DNA from: Chitinophaga sp. Ak27
Lineage (GTDB): Bacteria; Bacteroidota; Bacteroidia; Chitinophagales; Chitinophagaceae
Length of the DNA stretch: 64,000 nt
Assembly: GCF_012726295.1 (NCBI RefSeq)
Contig: NZ_JABAOB010000001.1
Location: 62,001 to 126,000 of the forward strand
Reading direction: 5' to 3'
In this document: positions 43,367 to 52,686 of the stretch, piece after piece
How positions within the stretch are numbered: position 1 is the stretch's first letter
Layout of the letters: each line of letters begins with the position of its first letter
The notes under the pieces: model-generated
The model's database searches: none
Told to the model about the DNA's origin: nothing
The model's input: only the letters and a program-made list of their open reading frames with translations
Translations under genes and position numbers: made by a program

Positions 43367-44758
43367 TTGCCTGTAAAAAGCCGCTCCCGTCTCGTTCGTG
43401 TAACCATACTTGTTATAGTTTGTCTTTCGCCTGTTATCCAGGCTGCGGGGCAAAGTTTCAAACTAATGCGCTTTGACGAAGACTATTCTTTCATAAAAGA
43501 CTCCACCCGTAATTTCTACCGGAAAATAAAATACAATCGCTTATCCAAAGATGGCAGCGCCTGCGTTTCATTCGGAGGGTCGGCCAGGATAGAGTATGTC
43601 GACTTTAACAACGAAGACTGGGGCAGGCTGGGCATTGGGCATAATCGCTTTCTCCTGCAACGTTATGACCTTCACGCGGACATTCACCTGCATGAGCGGT
43701 TCCGGATTTTTGCACAAATCAGAAGCGCCTGGGAAACCGGGAGAAAAAATGGCCCGCGCCCTATTGATGAAGACCATTTGAACATCCAAAATTTGTTCGT
43801 TGACGCCACACTTATTAAAAGGAAAGACCAACAACTCCTACTCCGCGCCGGCAGGCAGGAACTCGATTATGGCAGCGGCAGGCTCATTTCCGTGAGAGAA
43901 GGACCTAATCTCCGGTTGTATTTTGATGGCGCCAAACTGATGTACACCACCCGCCGCTGGAGTATCGATGGCTTTGCCATGATGGCTGATACCATCAACA
44001 CCGGCGCCTTTGATAATACATCCAGCAAAGCAATCAATCTCTGGGGAATATACAGTAAAATCATTATTCCCGCTTTTCCCAATATTGACCTGTATTACAT
44101 CGGTATTAAGCGTAGTCAGTCCTTGTTTGAAGAAGGCCTCCAGCGCGAGTTGCGTCATACCATAGGCACCAGGATATGGCGATACGGCGGGGGATTTATT
44201 TATAACCTCGAAGCCGCCTGGCAATGCGGTTCCTTTGGAAATGGATCTATCAATGCCTGGACTGCCTCCGTTGAAGCAGGCTACCTGTTTGAAAATACTC
44301 CCGGGAAACCGGCTATCAGCCTGCGTAATGACTATATCTCGGGAGACCGGCGTAAAGGAGATGGGAACCTCCAGTCTTTCAACCCGCTTTATCCCAAAGG
44401 CGGATATTTCGGATTCAGTCCGCAAATTGGTCCGGTAAATCTCATCGATCTACACCCCTATGCCACTGTCAATATTGGTAAAAAAATAATGGCACAGGCG
44501 GATGTGGTGCTCAACTGGCGATACTCACTGCAGGATGGCATCTACAGGCCCAGCGGAGGATTCAATCTTCCTGGCGCCACCTCTGCGGAAAGGCATATCG
44601 GCACTGCCTATCTCGCCAGCATTGTGTACAACGTGAACAAATTTATCGCATTCAACTCGGGCATTCAATATTTCCAGCCGGGCGCCTTTGTCCGGGACGT
44701 GATACCTGCGTCAAAGGATGGCCTGTTTATCAACACCCGGCTCAGCTTCAAATTTTAG
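43367..44758 (+). CDS. Alginate-export-family outer membrane porin
   Basis: About 463 residues from a TTG at 43367. No ATG or better start precedes the signal peptide (VTILVIVCLSPVIQAAGQSF), so the start is uncertain by a few codons. The mature protein has repeated amphipathic strands and ends in Phe (NTRLSFKF), as expected of a barrel. The block LLLRAGRQELDYGSGRLISV followed by VREGPNLRLYFDGAKL is characteristic of the alginate_exp (AlgE-like) family, which in this phylum mostly comprises porins of unknown cargo, not alginate exporters. It would let a small substrate reach the periplasmic M17-like protein. Confidence 0.82.
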   Translation: MPVKSRSRLVRVTILVIVCLSPVIQAAGQSFKLMRFDEDYSFIKDSTRNFYRKIKYNRLSKDGSACVSFGGSARIEYVDFNNEDWGRLGIGHNRFLLQRYDLHADIHLHERFRIFAQIRSAWETGRKNGPRPIDEDHLNIQNLFVDATLIKRKDQQLLLRAGRQELDYGSGRLISVREGPNLRLYFDGAKLMYTTRRWSIDGFAMMADTINTGAFDNTSSKAINLWGIYSKIIIPAFPNIDLYYIGIKRSQSLFEEGLQRELRHTIGTRIWRYGGGFIYNLEAAWQCGSFGNGSINAWTASVEAGYLFENTPGKPAISLRNDYISGDRRKGDGNLQSFNPLYPKGGYFGFSPQIGPVNLIDLHPYATVNIGKKIMAQADVVLNWRYSLQDGIYRPSGGFNLPGATSAERHIGTAYLASIVYNVNKFIAFNSGIQYFQPGAFVRDVIPASKDGLFINTRLSFKF

Positions 44759-44777
44759 CATATTAAAACGATAAACC

Positions 44778-45545
44778 ATGAACAACACATTTATTACCCG
44801 CTATCACAAAGCGCTCATCACCTTTATGAGTGCCTCTTTTCTCTTGTTGCAGACCGTTTCGCTGATGGGTCAGCAGGCTGTCGATGCTGTTAAAACTACT
44901 CCAATAGGCACTGCCAAAGTATGGGGCAAAGTGGAAGGGATATCCATCATCGGATTAGTGCAGGGTCCCGGCGCCGCTGTTGCACCCTTGCAGGTAGCCT
45001 GCGTGTTTGAATATACGGAGGGAGATATTTTCAATTCCCCGGCTTTACCGGCTGCGCTCAACGGGATGGTACATCTCGACCAGGCGCTGAAAGGGCAGCT
45101 CACCGAACTGAGAAAAAGTGGAAAGTTTGAAGGGCATTACCTCGAAACGTTGCTGATCACTCCTCCTAAAGGCGCTCTGAAAGCTCCCAGGCTGCTGTTG
45201 ATTGGTCTGGGCGACCGCCGTCAGTTTAATGCCGACATGATGATTAATGTGGGTGCAGTGGCGCTTCGGGAAGCCAGCCATATGGGCGTCACCAGCTTTG
45301 CCTTTGCCAGTGATATCAAAGACGCCGGCATCGACTCACCTACCGCATTGGTAGCGGGCAACGTCACCAAAGGCATCATCAACGCCTGTCGCACACAACG
45401 CTACCTGCAACAACATCACCTTGCCCCTGCAAAACCAGTCATAAAAGCTACGCTGCTGGCCGGACCCGCTTTTTTTGAAATTGCCGGAGAAGGCATCCAG
45501 GCCGCCATTGCATCCTTCCACCACTCAACACCCACTCATGAATAA
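44778..45545 (+). CDS. Exported stand-alone M17 leucyl-aminopeptidase N-terminal domain
   Basis: 255 residues. A signal peptide (LITFMSASFLLLQTVSLMGQ) precedes a single macro-like domain matching the N-terminal domain of M17 aminopeptidases (APRLLLIGLGDRRQFNADMM, then FAFASDIKDAGIDSPTALVA). The entire C-terminal catalytic domain, with its metal ligands and the NTDAEGR motif, is absent, and no remnant follows: the gene ends and overlaps the amidohydrolase start by 8 bp. In M17 enzymes this domain controls hexamer assembly and, in PepA, DNA binding. A secreted free version must do something else, perhaps ligand binding. The role is not known. Confidence 0.8.
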   Translation: MNNTFITRYHKALITFMSASFLLLQTVSLMGQQAVDAVKTTPIGTAKVWGKVEGISIIGLVQGPGAAVAPLQVACVFEYTEGDIFNSPALPAALNGMVHLDQALKGQLTELRKSGKFEGHYLETLLITPPKGALKAPRLLLIGLGDRRQFNADMMINVGAVALREASHMGVTSFAFASDIKDAGIDSPTALVAGNVTKGIINACRTQRYLQQHHLAPAKPVIKATLLAGPAFFEIAGEGIQAAIASFHHSTPTHE

Positions 45546-47415
45546 AGCAGCATCCATCGTTTTATACAATGGGAAAATACATACCGTAGATCCATCCCAG
45601 CCACGGGTTACCGCCGTTGCCATCAGCGATGGTCAATTCGTTGCCGTAGGCGATGATAAAACCATTCTTCAGCAATATGGCGTGAACGAAACCGTACAAA
45701 TAGACCTTAAAGGGAAACGGGTTATTCCGGGATTGAACGATTCTCACATTCACCTCATTCGCGGTGGCCTGAACTATAACCTGGAACTCAGATGGGATGG
45801 CGTTCCTTCCCTGGCCGATGCTTTGGCCATGCTGAAAAAGCAGGTGGCCATCACGCCCGCTCCCCAATGGGTAAGAGTGGTAGGCGGATGGACCGAGCAT
45901 CAGTTTGCAGAAAAAAGAATGCCGACCCTGGAAGAAATCAATACGATCGCACCAGATACACCCGTTTTCATCATGCACCTGTACGACCGCGCCTTCCTGA
46001 ACAGTGCCGCCCTGCGGGCGGTGGGCTTTACCAAAGATACCCCCGCCCCTCCCGGCGGCGTGATCGAAAAAAACAGCCACGGCGAACCTACCGGGTTAAT
46101 GCTGGCCAGTCCCAATGCCATGATCCTCTATTCCACATTGGCAAAAGGACCGAAGCTATCTTTTGAACACCAGGTCAACTCCACCCGTCACTTTATGACG
46201 GAACTGAACAGGTTTGGCATCACCAGCGTAATTGATGCTGGCGGCGGGTTTCAGAACTTCCCCGACGACTACCAGGTGATTAGCGAGCTTCATCAAAAAC
46301 AACAGCTCACCGTTCGCATTGCCTATAACCTGTTTACGCAAAGGCCTAAGCAAGAACTGGAAGATTTCCGCAACTGGACCAGCACCGTAAAGCTTCACCA
46401 GGGAGATAATATGTACCGGCACAATGGCGCCGGTGAAATGCTGGTATTTTCTGCGGCCGATTTTGAAGACTTCCTGCAACCGCGACCTGATCTGCCGGAA
46501 ACCATGGAAGCAGACCTGGAAAAAGTGGTGCGCCACCTCGTGGAAAACCGCTGGCCCTTCCGCTTGCACGCTACTTATAATGAAAGCATCACCCGCTTTC
46601 TGAACGTCTTCGAAAAAGTGAACAGGGATATTCCCTTCAACGGCCTTCATTGGATATTTGATCACGCCGAAACGATCGATGAAAAAAACATAGACCGGGT
46701 AAAAGCGCTGGGTGGCGGCATTGCCGTTCAAAGCAGGATGGCCTTCCAGGGAGAATACTTTACCGACAGATATGGAAAAGCTGCAGCGGCACATACACCA
46801 CCGGTAAAACGGATGCTACAGGCAGGTGTGCCGGTAGGCGCAGGAACCGATGCCACCCGCGTAAGCAGTTACAATCCATGGGTGGCGCTATATTGGTTGT
46901 CAGCCGGCAAAACGGTGGGAGGTCAACAGTTATATGATGATACCACTAAACTAAGCCGGGAAACAGCCCTTGAACTGTACACCCGTGGAAGCGCGTGGTT
47001 TTCCGGGGAGCAGGACAGTAAAGGTTGTATCAAAGCCGGGCAGCTCGCGGACCTGGCTGTACTCGATGCCGACTTTTTTGAAGTACCGGAAGAAGCCATT
47101 AAACACATCGAGTCTGTATTGACCATCGTAGGCGGGAAGATTGTATTCAGCAGCGGTGAATTTTCCCGTTTCTCCCCTGCTCCCATTCCTGTGCTGCCAG
47201 ACTGGTCGCCGGTGAAGCACTTCGGCGGCTATTATGCCGGTGCGAAAAGCAATGTTGGAACAGCAACAGCCGCTGTCACCAGCCAGGTACATTGTTGCGC
47301 CGGCAGCTGCAACGTTCACGGACATGAGCACAATACAGCGAGACTAAGCCATATTCCTGTTAATAATTACAGTGCATTCTGGGGCGTATTTGGTTGTTCC
47401 TGTTTTGCTTTCTAA
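45538..47415 (+). CDS. YtcJ-like metal-dependent amidohydrolase with Cys/His-rich tail
   Basis: 625 residues from the ATG at 45538, which overlaps the preceding stop by 8 bp and so is translationally coupled. Amidohydro_3 signatures are visible: GKRVIPGLNDSHIHLIRGGL with the metal-binding HxH, FRLHATYNESI, GLHWIFDHAETID and GAGTDATRVSSYNPW with the catalytic Asp. It is N-acyl or amide/imide hydrolase-like with unknown substrate. No signal peptide is seen, so the enzyme should be cytoplasmic. Unusual is the C-terminus: about 40 residues with two Cys/His clusters (HCCAGSCNVHGHEHN and GCSCFAF) beyond the usual end of the fold, a possible metal site. Confidence 0.9.
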   Translation: MNKAASIVLYNGKIHTVDPSQPRVTAVAISDGQFVAVGDDKTILQQYGVNETVQIDLKGKRVIPGLNDSHIHLIRGGLNYNLELRWDGVPSLADALAMLKKQVAITPAPQWVRVVGGWTEHQFAEKRMPTLEEINTIAPDTPVFIMHLYDRAFLNSAALRAVGFTKDTPAPPGGVIEKNSHGEPTGLMLASPNAMILYSTLAKGPKLSFEHQVNSTRHFMTELNRFGITSVIDAGGGFQNFPDDYQVISELHQKQQLTVRIAYNLFTQRPKQELEDFRNWTSTVKLHQGDNMYRHNGAGEMLVFSAADFEDFLQPRPDLPETMEADLEKVVRHLVENRWPFRLHATYNESITRFLNVFEKVNRDIPFNGLHWIFDHAETIDEKNIDRVKALGGGIAVQSRMAFQGEYFTDRYGKAAAAHTPPVKRMLQAGVPVGAGTDATRVSSYNPWVALYWLSAGKTVGGQQLYDDTTKLSRETALELYTRGSAWFSGEQDSKGCIKAGQLADLAVLDADFFEVPEEAIKHIESVLTIVGGKIVFSSGEFSRFSPAPIPVLPDWSPVKHFGGYYAGAKSNVGTATAAVTSQVHCCAGSCNVHGHEHNTARLSHIPVNNYSAFWGVFGCSCFAF

Positions 47416-47425
47416 ACTTTCTTTT

Positions 47426-47857
47426 ATGAACGAAATCATCCGCCATATACTGTTTTCAGACGCCGGCAATACCGTCAACAATTATGCTCTGCTGGCCTTC
47501 CGGGTATTGCTGGCCTTTGAATTGTTCCGGGTACATGGTATGAAAAAATTCCGCCTGGAAAATGGCCAGCGGGAACATGTTCCCAATCCGCTGCACCTGC
47601 CGGAGCAACTGAACGGGCTGGTAGCCACCTTTTCTGACACCGTCGTTCCGTTCCTGGTGGCCCTGGGATTATTTACCCGGCTCGCCATCCTGCCTACTAT
47701 TGGTGTAACGGCTATCGGTTATTTTATCGTACACCGGAACGACAATCTTGAAATACGGGATGTGCCCTATATGTACACCCTGTCGCTTTTACTGTTGCTG
47801 GCGTTGGGGCCTGGCCGCTATTCTATCGACGTACAACTTTTATATCACCTTTTCTAA
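47426..47857 (+). CDS. DoxX-family membrane protein
   Basis: 143 residues from the ATG at 47426 (the frame is open upstream, overlapping the previous gene's end, but this ATG gives the natural N-terminus). Four TM helices and the DoxX pattern (LLAFRVLLAFELFRVHGMKK, then FLVALGLFTRLAILPTIGV) are present. The conserved HGxxKF segment lies at the end of TM1. DoxX proteins are inner-membrane partners in redox or thiosulfate-linked reactions and oxidative-stress complexes. It lies 10 bp after the amidohydrolase gene and 9 bp before dps. Confidence 0.85.
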   Translation: MNEIIRHILFSDAGNTVNNYALLAFRVLLAFELFRVHGMKKFRLENGQREHVPNPLHLPEQLNGLVATFSDTVVPFLVALGLFTRLAILPTIGVTAIGYFIVHRNDNLEIRDVPYMYTLSLLLLLALGPGRYSIDVQLLYHLF

Positions 47858-47866
47858 ATTTTCAAC

Positions 47867-48340
47867 ATGCAAGTTAACATTGGCATTAAACAAGCGCATC
47901 TCGCTGCCGTATCTCATTCACTTGGCAAAATAATGGCAGATGAATTTATTTTGTATACTAAAACACGCAAAGCACATTGGTGTGTAACGGGGCCTGACTT
48001 TCATAACAAGCACTTGTTTTTCGAAAGCCAGTACCAGCAACTGGAAGAGATCATAGATGATATGGCAGAACGCATCCGCACCCTGGGCCACTTTCCACCG
48101 GCTACGCTAAAAGAATTCCTGTCGCTTACCCATCTCTCAGAAATGAGTCGCGAGAAAAATGATGGTATCGGGTTTATTAAAGACCTGTTACATGACCATG
48201 AAAGCATCCTGATACACCTGCGGGAAAATATTAACGATTATGCTACGGCCTTCCATGATGCAGGCAGCAGCGATTATATTACGGGGCTGATGGAAACGCA
48301 CGAAAAAATGGCCTGGATGCTGAGAGCACACCTGGAATAA
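47867..48340 (+). CDS. dps: Dps-family DNA-protection/ferritin-like protein
   Basis: A 157-residue ferritin-like four-helix protein. The ferroxidase residues of Dps are visible at the dimer interface: His in TRKAHWCVTGPDFHNKHLFF, followed by an acidic pair in ESQYQQLEEIIDDMAERIR. Dps dodecamers oxidise Fe(II) with hydrogen peroxide, store iron and shield DNA. Length is normal. Its place in the middle of this operon is the best clue that the system answers oxidative or starvation stress. Other Dps proteins may be encoded elsewhere in the genome. Confidence 0.92.
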   Translation: MQVNIGIKQAHLAAVSHSLGKIMADEFILYTKTRKAHWCVTGPDFHNKHLFFESQYQQLEEIIDDMAERIRTLGHFPPATLKEFLSLTHLSEMSREKNDGIGFIKDLLHDHESILIHLRENINDYATAFHDAGSSDYITGLMETHEKMAWMLRAHLE

Positions 48341-48366
48341 ATTATCTATATAAACAAATCACCGGC

Positions 48367-49050
48367 ATGACAGAACAAAAGCATAGTATCAACTGGGTCA
48401 CCTTCCTCCTGGCATGGGTGGCAGGTTATTGCGATACCGCCACCTTTATCTCCGGCGATTCCATCTTCTCCGCCCATGTTACCGGCAACTTCATTGTGTT
48501 TGCCGCGCAGGTATCGTCTGGAAACACCAATACTGCCGCATGGATAAAGCTCATCACCTTCCCGGTATTCGTCATCGCTGTGATGATGGGCGGCTGGCTG
48601 GCGGAAAAATCTCCTAAAAAATACCGGATATTGCTGGTAGAAGGCCTAATTTTGCTGGGTTGCGGATTAGCAGCATTCCTGCTGCCTCTTTTAACCACAT
48701 GGGAAGATAAGTTGGTGACCTACGTCATCGTGATGGCGACCGTGCTGGGAATGGGTTTGCAGAATGCATTCGGAAAACTTTTTGCCAAAGAAACACATGG
48801 TCCTACCACCATGATGACCGGCAATGTTACACAGGCTGCACTGGACCTGGGAAATATCATCCGGAAAGGTCTTTCCGGGAATGAGTTGTCCTTGTCTGGC
48901 CTGCAAAAGCAGGCTGTTACCATTGGCGGCTTCCTGGCCGGTTGTATCATTGGCGCGCTTCTCTCCCGCTGGGTGGGACTAAGCGCCATGATGTTACCGG
49001 GTGTGGCCATCGTAGCGTGCTACCTGCAGGGACAAAAATCGGAAGGATAA
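48367..49050 (+). CDS. DUF1275/YoaK-family membrane protein
   Basis: A 227-residue inner-membrane protein with about six TM helices. The DUF1275 signature is clear: FLLAWVAGYCDTATFISGDS, then FSAHVTGNFIVFAAQVSSG, and FAKETHGPTTMMTGNVTQAA later on. Family members are common but of unknown function, often stress-induced, and sometimes described as transporter-like. It lies 26 bp after dps and 4 bp before the histidine kinase gene, so it belongs to the same transcript. Confidence 0.9.
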   Translation: MTEQKHSINWVTFLLAWVAGYCDTATFISGDSIFSAHVTGNFIVFAAQVSSGNTNTAAWIKLITFPVFVIAVMMGGWLAEKSPKKYRILLVEGLILLGCGLAAFLLPLLTTWEDKLVTYVIVMATVLGMGLQNAFGKLFAKETHGPTTMMTGNVTQAALDLGNIIRKGLSGNELSLSGLQKQAVTIGGFLAGCIIGALLSRWVGLSAMMLPGVAIVACYLQGQKSEG

Positions 49051-49054
49051 ACCT

Positions 49055-51310
49055 ATGCTACAATTCATGATCAACTCCCGGTGGAAGGTATTATTCATAT
49101 GCCTGCTGCTGCCGGCGTATACACATGCCCAGTCGGACATTGACGTTAAAAAGGCAAATGAACTACTCCGGAATGGCCAGGCGGATACCGCCACCATTGC
49201 CAGGATGCTGCGCGTGGGCGAGGCATTCCTTGATAAACCGGAATCCAGGGAAGAAGACATGAACATGGCTTTTCGCATGGCAGATCAAATGGAAGCCAGC
49301 AGCCGGCGAATTAATTATACCAGAGGTCTTGGCCTGAGCAAATTGCTGCGGGCCAAGGCCTTCCGTGAATCAGGACATGCAGACCGGGGAAGAGCCAGTA
49401 GTAAAGAAGCCTTGGTATTACTGACCCAATATGGCACGATAAGAGAAAAGGCACAGGCCATCATTGAACTGGGCGGCACTTACTCCAACAATAGCAATGA
49501 CCTTCCCCATAAAATTGAATTGTATCAACAGGGAGCAGCCATCTACCTGGAAAATGGGGATGAACTATCCGCTGCTCAGCTAAAAGAATTCGTCGGAGAT
49601 CTCCTGCAGGTAAACGGAGATTATATCCATGCGCAAGAAGTACTCGAAGAAGCCCTGGTGATCTACAAAAAGAAAGGATACCCAAGATTACAAGGTCTGT
49701 ATTCTATTATGGGGGAAGTATATCATGGGTCCAACAACTTTGTACAGTCCCTCCGTTATAACTTGCTGGCAGTGGAAACTGCCGAAAAATTGGACGAACA
49801 GGGACCGCTGATGTCTACCATCTACAATCGCGTAGGATTGAACTACTACAGCGTACACTACTACGACCAGGCGCTTGATTATTTTGACAAAGCGCTGGCC
49901 CATGCAAGAGGCCTTCATGATACAGGTACGGTGAGGTCTATGCTGCTAAATATATCAGATGCATTGCGGCTTGGGGGAGAATATCGCCGTAGCCTGGATA
50001 CCCTGCGTGTTGTCGGAAACCTGGGTATAGCTCCCGGCGAAACGGAAACCGCGCAAGCGGAAATGAGTTACCTGAAAGATTATGCCGCACTGCATCTATT
50101 GCAAAAAGCCGCTCCTCATTACGAAAAACTGAAAGCACTTCTCGAAAAAGGAATTACCAGCAAAGTAGTTATTCAGGCGGTGCGGCTGGCAATAATATTC
50201 TATCTGCAGGAAGCAGGCCGCTTCCGTGATGCCGCCCAATACCTCGCCGCATATCAGCAAGCCGTGAAAGATGCACCTGCCGGGCTGGTACGACAGGCAG
50301 AAGCAGCCTATCTCGCTTTCCGTAGCGATTCCGCGCTGGGCAATCTTTCCAGCGCCCTCACCCACTTTCAGCGTTATAAACAACTGTCCGACTCCGTAAC
50401 CAGCACCAACCAAAGCAAACAGCTGGATGTGCTCCGGTTGCAATTCGAAACAGAAAGAAAAGATAAAGACATTCAGCTGCTGACCCAGAAAAGTGCCTTG
50501 CAAGAAGTGTCCTTACAAAAAGGAAGGGTATTCCGCAACGTGATCATGGGAAGTATTTGTATGCTGCTGCTCATCCTGGCGCTGCTGTACAACCGGTACC
50601 GGCTGAAGAAGAAAACCACCTTCCGGCTGGAAAAACAGCAGGAAGCTATCAATACACAAAACGAACTGCTACAAAAACTGGTAGATGAAAAAGAATGGCT
50701 GTTGAAAGAAATACATCACCGCGTAAAAAATAATCTCCAGATCATCATCAGCCTGCTGAATACCCAGTCGCTGTACCTCGACAATGCCGACGCCATTGCC
50801 GCCATCAAAAACAGCCAGCACCGCATGTATGCCATGTCGCTGATCCATCAGCGGTTGTACCACACGGACAACCTCGGCGCCATCGATATGAACTGGTATA
50901 TCCGGGAACTGGCGGGTTTTATGCAGGAAAGCTTCGATAACGGCTCCAGGATATCCTTCTCCATCAACAGTGATGTGATGTTGCTGGATGTAGTGCAGGC
51001 CGTTCCACTCGGACTAATTCTGAATGAAGCCGTTAGCAATACCATTAAGTATGCCTTTCCCGGCAACCGGAAAGGCGCGGTGACGATCACCTGCAAAAAG
51101 GATGAAGCACAATATTGCTCGCTTATCATTGCAGATAATGGTGTTGGGCTACCAGCACATTTTGTTCCGGAAGAATCACGATCGCTGGGCATGAGCCTCA
51201 TGAAAGGGTTGGCAGAGCAACTGGAGGGGTCATTCAGTATTAACAGCAGCCCGGCAGGTGTTTCTATACAGGTGCTGTTTTTAGCAAGATCAATCAACCA
51301 GGTAAACTAA
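49055..51310 (+). CDS. TPR-containing sensor histidine kinase (HisKA_2 type)
   Basis: 751 residues: signal peptide (LFICLLLPAYTHAQ), about 420 residues of TPR-like helices in the periplasm, one TM helix (VIMGSICMLLLILALLYNRY, about 490-510), a coiled coil (QEAINTQNELLQKLVDEKEW) and a HisKA_2 domain with phospho-accepting His in LLKEIHHRVKNNLQIIISLL. The HATPase domain (LILNEAVSNTIKYAFPGN, ADNGVGLP) is complete. It lies 4 bp before the sigma-54 response regulator gene, its probable partner. HisKA_2 kinases more often pair with other output types, so a sigma-54 partner is noteworthy. Confidence 0.93.
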   Translation: MLQFMINSRWKVLFICLLLPAYTHAQSDIDVKKANELLRNGQADTATIARMLRVGEAFLDKPESREEDMNMAFRMADQMEASSRRINYTRGLGLSKLLRAKAFRESGHADRGRASSKEALVLLTQYGTIREKAQAIIELGGTYSNNSNDLPHKIELYQQGAAIYLENGDELSAAQLKEFVGDLLQVNGDYIHAQEVLEEALVIYKKKGYPRLQGLYSIMGEVYHGSNNFVQSLRYNLLAVETAEKLDEQGPLMSTIYNRVGLNYYSVHYYDQALDYFDKALAHARGLHDTGTVRSMLLNISDALRLGGEYRRSLDTLRVVGNLGIAPGETETAQAEMSYLKDYAALHLLQKAAPHYEKLKALLEKGITSKVVIQAVRLAIIFYLQEAGRFRDAAQYLAAYQQAVKDAPAGLVRQAEAAYLAFRSDSALGNLSSALTHFQRYKQLSDSVTSTNQSKQLDVLRLQFETERKDKDIQLLTQKSALQEVSLQKGRVFRNVIMGSICMLLLILALLYNRYRLKKKTTFRLEKQQEAINTQNELLQKLVDEKEWLLKEIHHRVKNNLQIIISLLNTQSLYLDNADAIAAIKNSQHRMYAMSLIHQRLYHTDNLGAIDMNWYIRELAGFMQESFDNGSRISFSINSDVMLLDVVQAVPLGLILNEAVSNTIKYAFPGNRKGAVTITCKKDEAQYCSLIIADNGVGLPAHFVPEESRSLGMSLMKGLAEQLEGSFSINSSPAGVSIQVLFLARSINQVN

Positions 51311-51314
51311 AAGT

Positions 51315-52679
51315 ATGGCTTACAAAGAAAAAATACTAATTGTAGAAGATGAGTTCATTGTAGGCAATGACCTGAGAATGATGCTGATGAAAGGCGGCTA
51401 CGATGTATGCGGTATCGCCGCTTCCGTGGAACAAGCCAGGGTATTGATTACGGAAAAGAAGCCCGACTGGGTGCTGCTCGACATCATCCTAAAAACACCT
51501 ACCAACGGCATTGAACTGGCCAAAGAACTGTTGCAGCTTCATATTCCTTTTCTATACATTTCTGCCAATACCAACCAACAGACACTGGAAGCGGCCAAAG
51601 CCACCCAGCCTTATGGTTTTTTGGTAAAACCATTCCGTGAGCGGGACCTTTTCGTCATGCTCGATATTGCCCGTTACCGCTATGGCGTGGAAACCGGCAT
51701 GATCAGGGAAGCACCTTCCGCGCCTGTGGAAACAATGTTTGATCCGGATATCATCGGCAATAGCAACGCCATGAAAAAAGTGCAGGACCAGGCGAGAATA
51801 GTGGCTGCCACCAATACCTCTGTATTGCTGCTCGGCGAAAGCGGCACCGGCAAAGAGCGTTTTGCCCGCGCCATTCATAAAAATTCACTCCGTAAAAATA
51901 AACCATTTATCACCGTCAACTGCGCAGCGCTGCCCATTACCTTGTTGGAATCGGAACTATTCGGCCATGAAAAAGGCGCATTTACAGGAGCCGTTCAAAA
52001 ACGCACCGGCAAATTTGAGCAAGCACAGGGCGGTACACTTTTCCTCGATGAAATTGGGGAACTTCCGCTGGATGCACAGGTAAAGCTGCTCCGCACACTC
52101 CAGGAAAAAGAAATAGAAAAGCTGGGCGGTGGTCCGCTGATTAAAGTAGACGTACGCGTGATTGCAGCCACCAACAGGAACCTGGAAAAAGAAGTGGCTG
52201 AAGGGAAATTCCGGCTGGATCTATATTACCGGCTCAATGTATTTCCCATTGCATTGCCACCATTGCGCGAACACAAAGAAGATATCCAGCCGCTGGCGCT
52301 TTATTTTCTTAAAAAATTTTCAGACAAAGCCGGCAAAAAAGTACCCGTTGTCAGCGAGGCAGCCTGGCAAACGCTCCGGCAATATGATTGGCCCGGTAAT
52401 ATCCGGGAGCTGGAACACGTGTTAGAGCGACAATTTATCCTGGCAGCCGGCGAACAAATCGATGCCATAGAAATCCCGGTTACGCAAATGCCACTCCTGC
52501 AAACAGCAGAAAAGCTGGAAACCATGGAGGAAATGGAAAGAGCACATATTATGAAAGTTCTGAAAGCCTGTAATGGCCGGGTATCCGGGAGTATGGGCGC
52601 CGCAGATATTCTCAATATATCTGCACAAACACTGTATTCAAAAATGAAAAAACTGGGTATAAAAACCACCTATAAATAA
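51315..52679 (+). CDS. Sigma-54-dependent response regulator (REC-AAA-Fis)
   Basis: 454 residues. The receiver domain has VEDE and the phospho-Asp in VLLDIILKTPTNG (about residue 57), with Lys in FLVKPF. The AAA+ domain has Walker A GESGTGKE, the sigma-54 contact loop GAFTGA (HEKGAFTGAVQ), Walker B TLFLDEIGELP and the arginine region VRVIAATNRNLEKEV. The C-terminal Fis-type HTH reads VSGSMGAADILNISAQTLYS. It is encoded in the same operon as its probable kinase and 7 bp before the TMEM175 gene. Because the operon starts with a -24/-12 element, this protein probably activates its own operon. Confidence 0.95.
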   Translation: MAYKEKILIVEDEFIVGNDLRMMLMKGGYDVCGIAASVEQARVLITEKKPDWVLLDIILKTPTNGIELAKELLQLHIPFLYISANTNQQTLEAAKATQPYGFLVKPFRERDLFVMLDIARYRYGVETGMIREAPSAPVETMFDPDIIGNSNAMKKVQDQARIVAATNTSVLLLGESGTGKERFARAIHKNSLRKNKPFITVNCAALPITLLESELFGHEKGAFTGAVQKRTGKFEQAQGGTLFLDEIGELPLDAQVKLLRTLQEKEIEKLGGGPLIKVDVRVIAATNRNLEKEVAEGKFRLDLYYRLNVFPIALPPLREHKEDIQPLALYFLKKFSDKAGKKVPVVSEAAWQTLRQYDWPGNIRELEHVLERQFILAAGEQIDAIEIPVTQMPLLQTAEKLETMEEMERAHIMKVLKACNGRVSGSMGAADILNISAQTLYSKMKKLGIKTTYK

Positions 52680-52686
52680 CCCGTAA

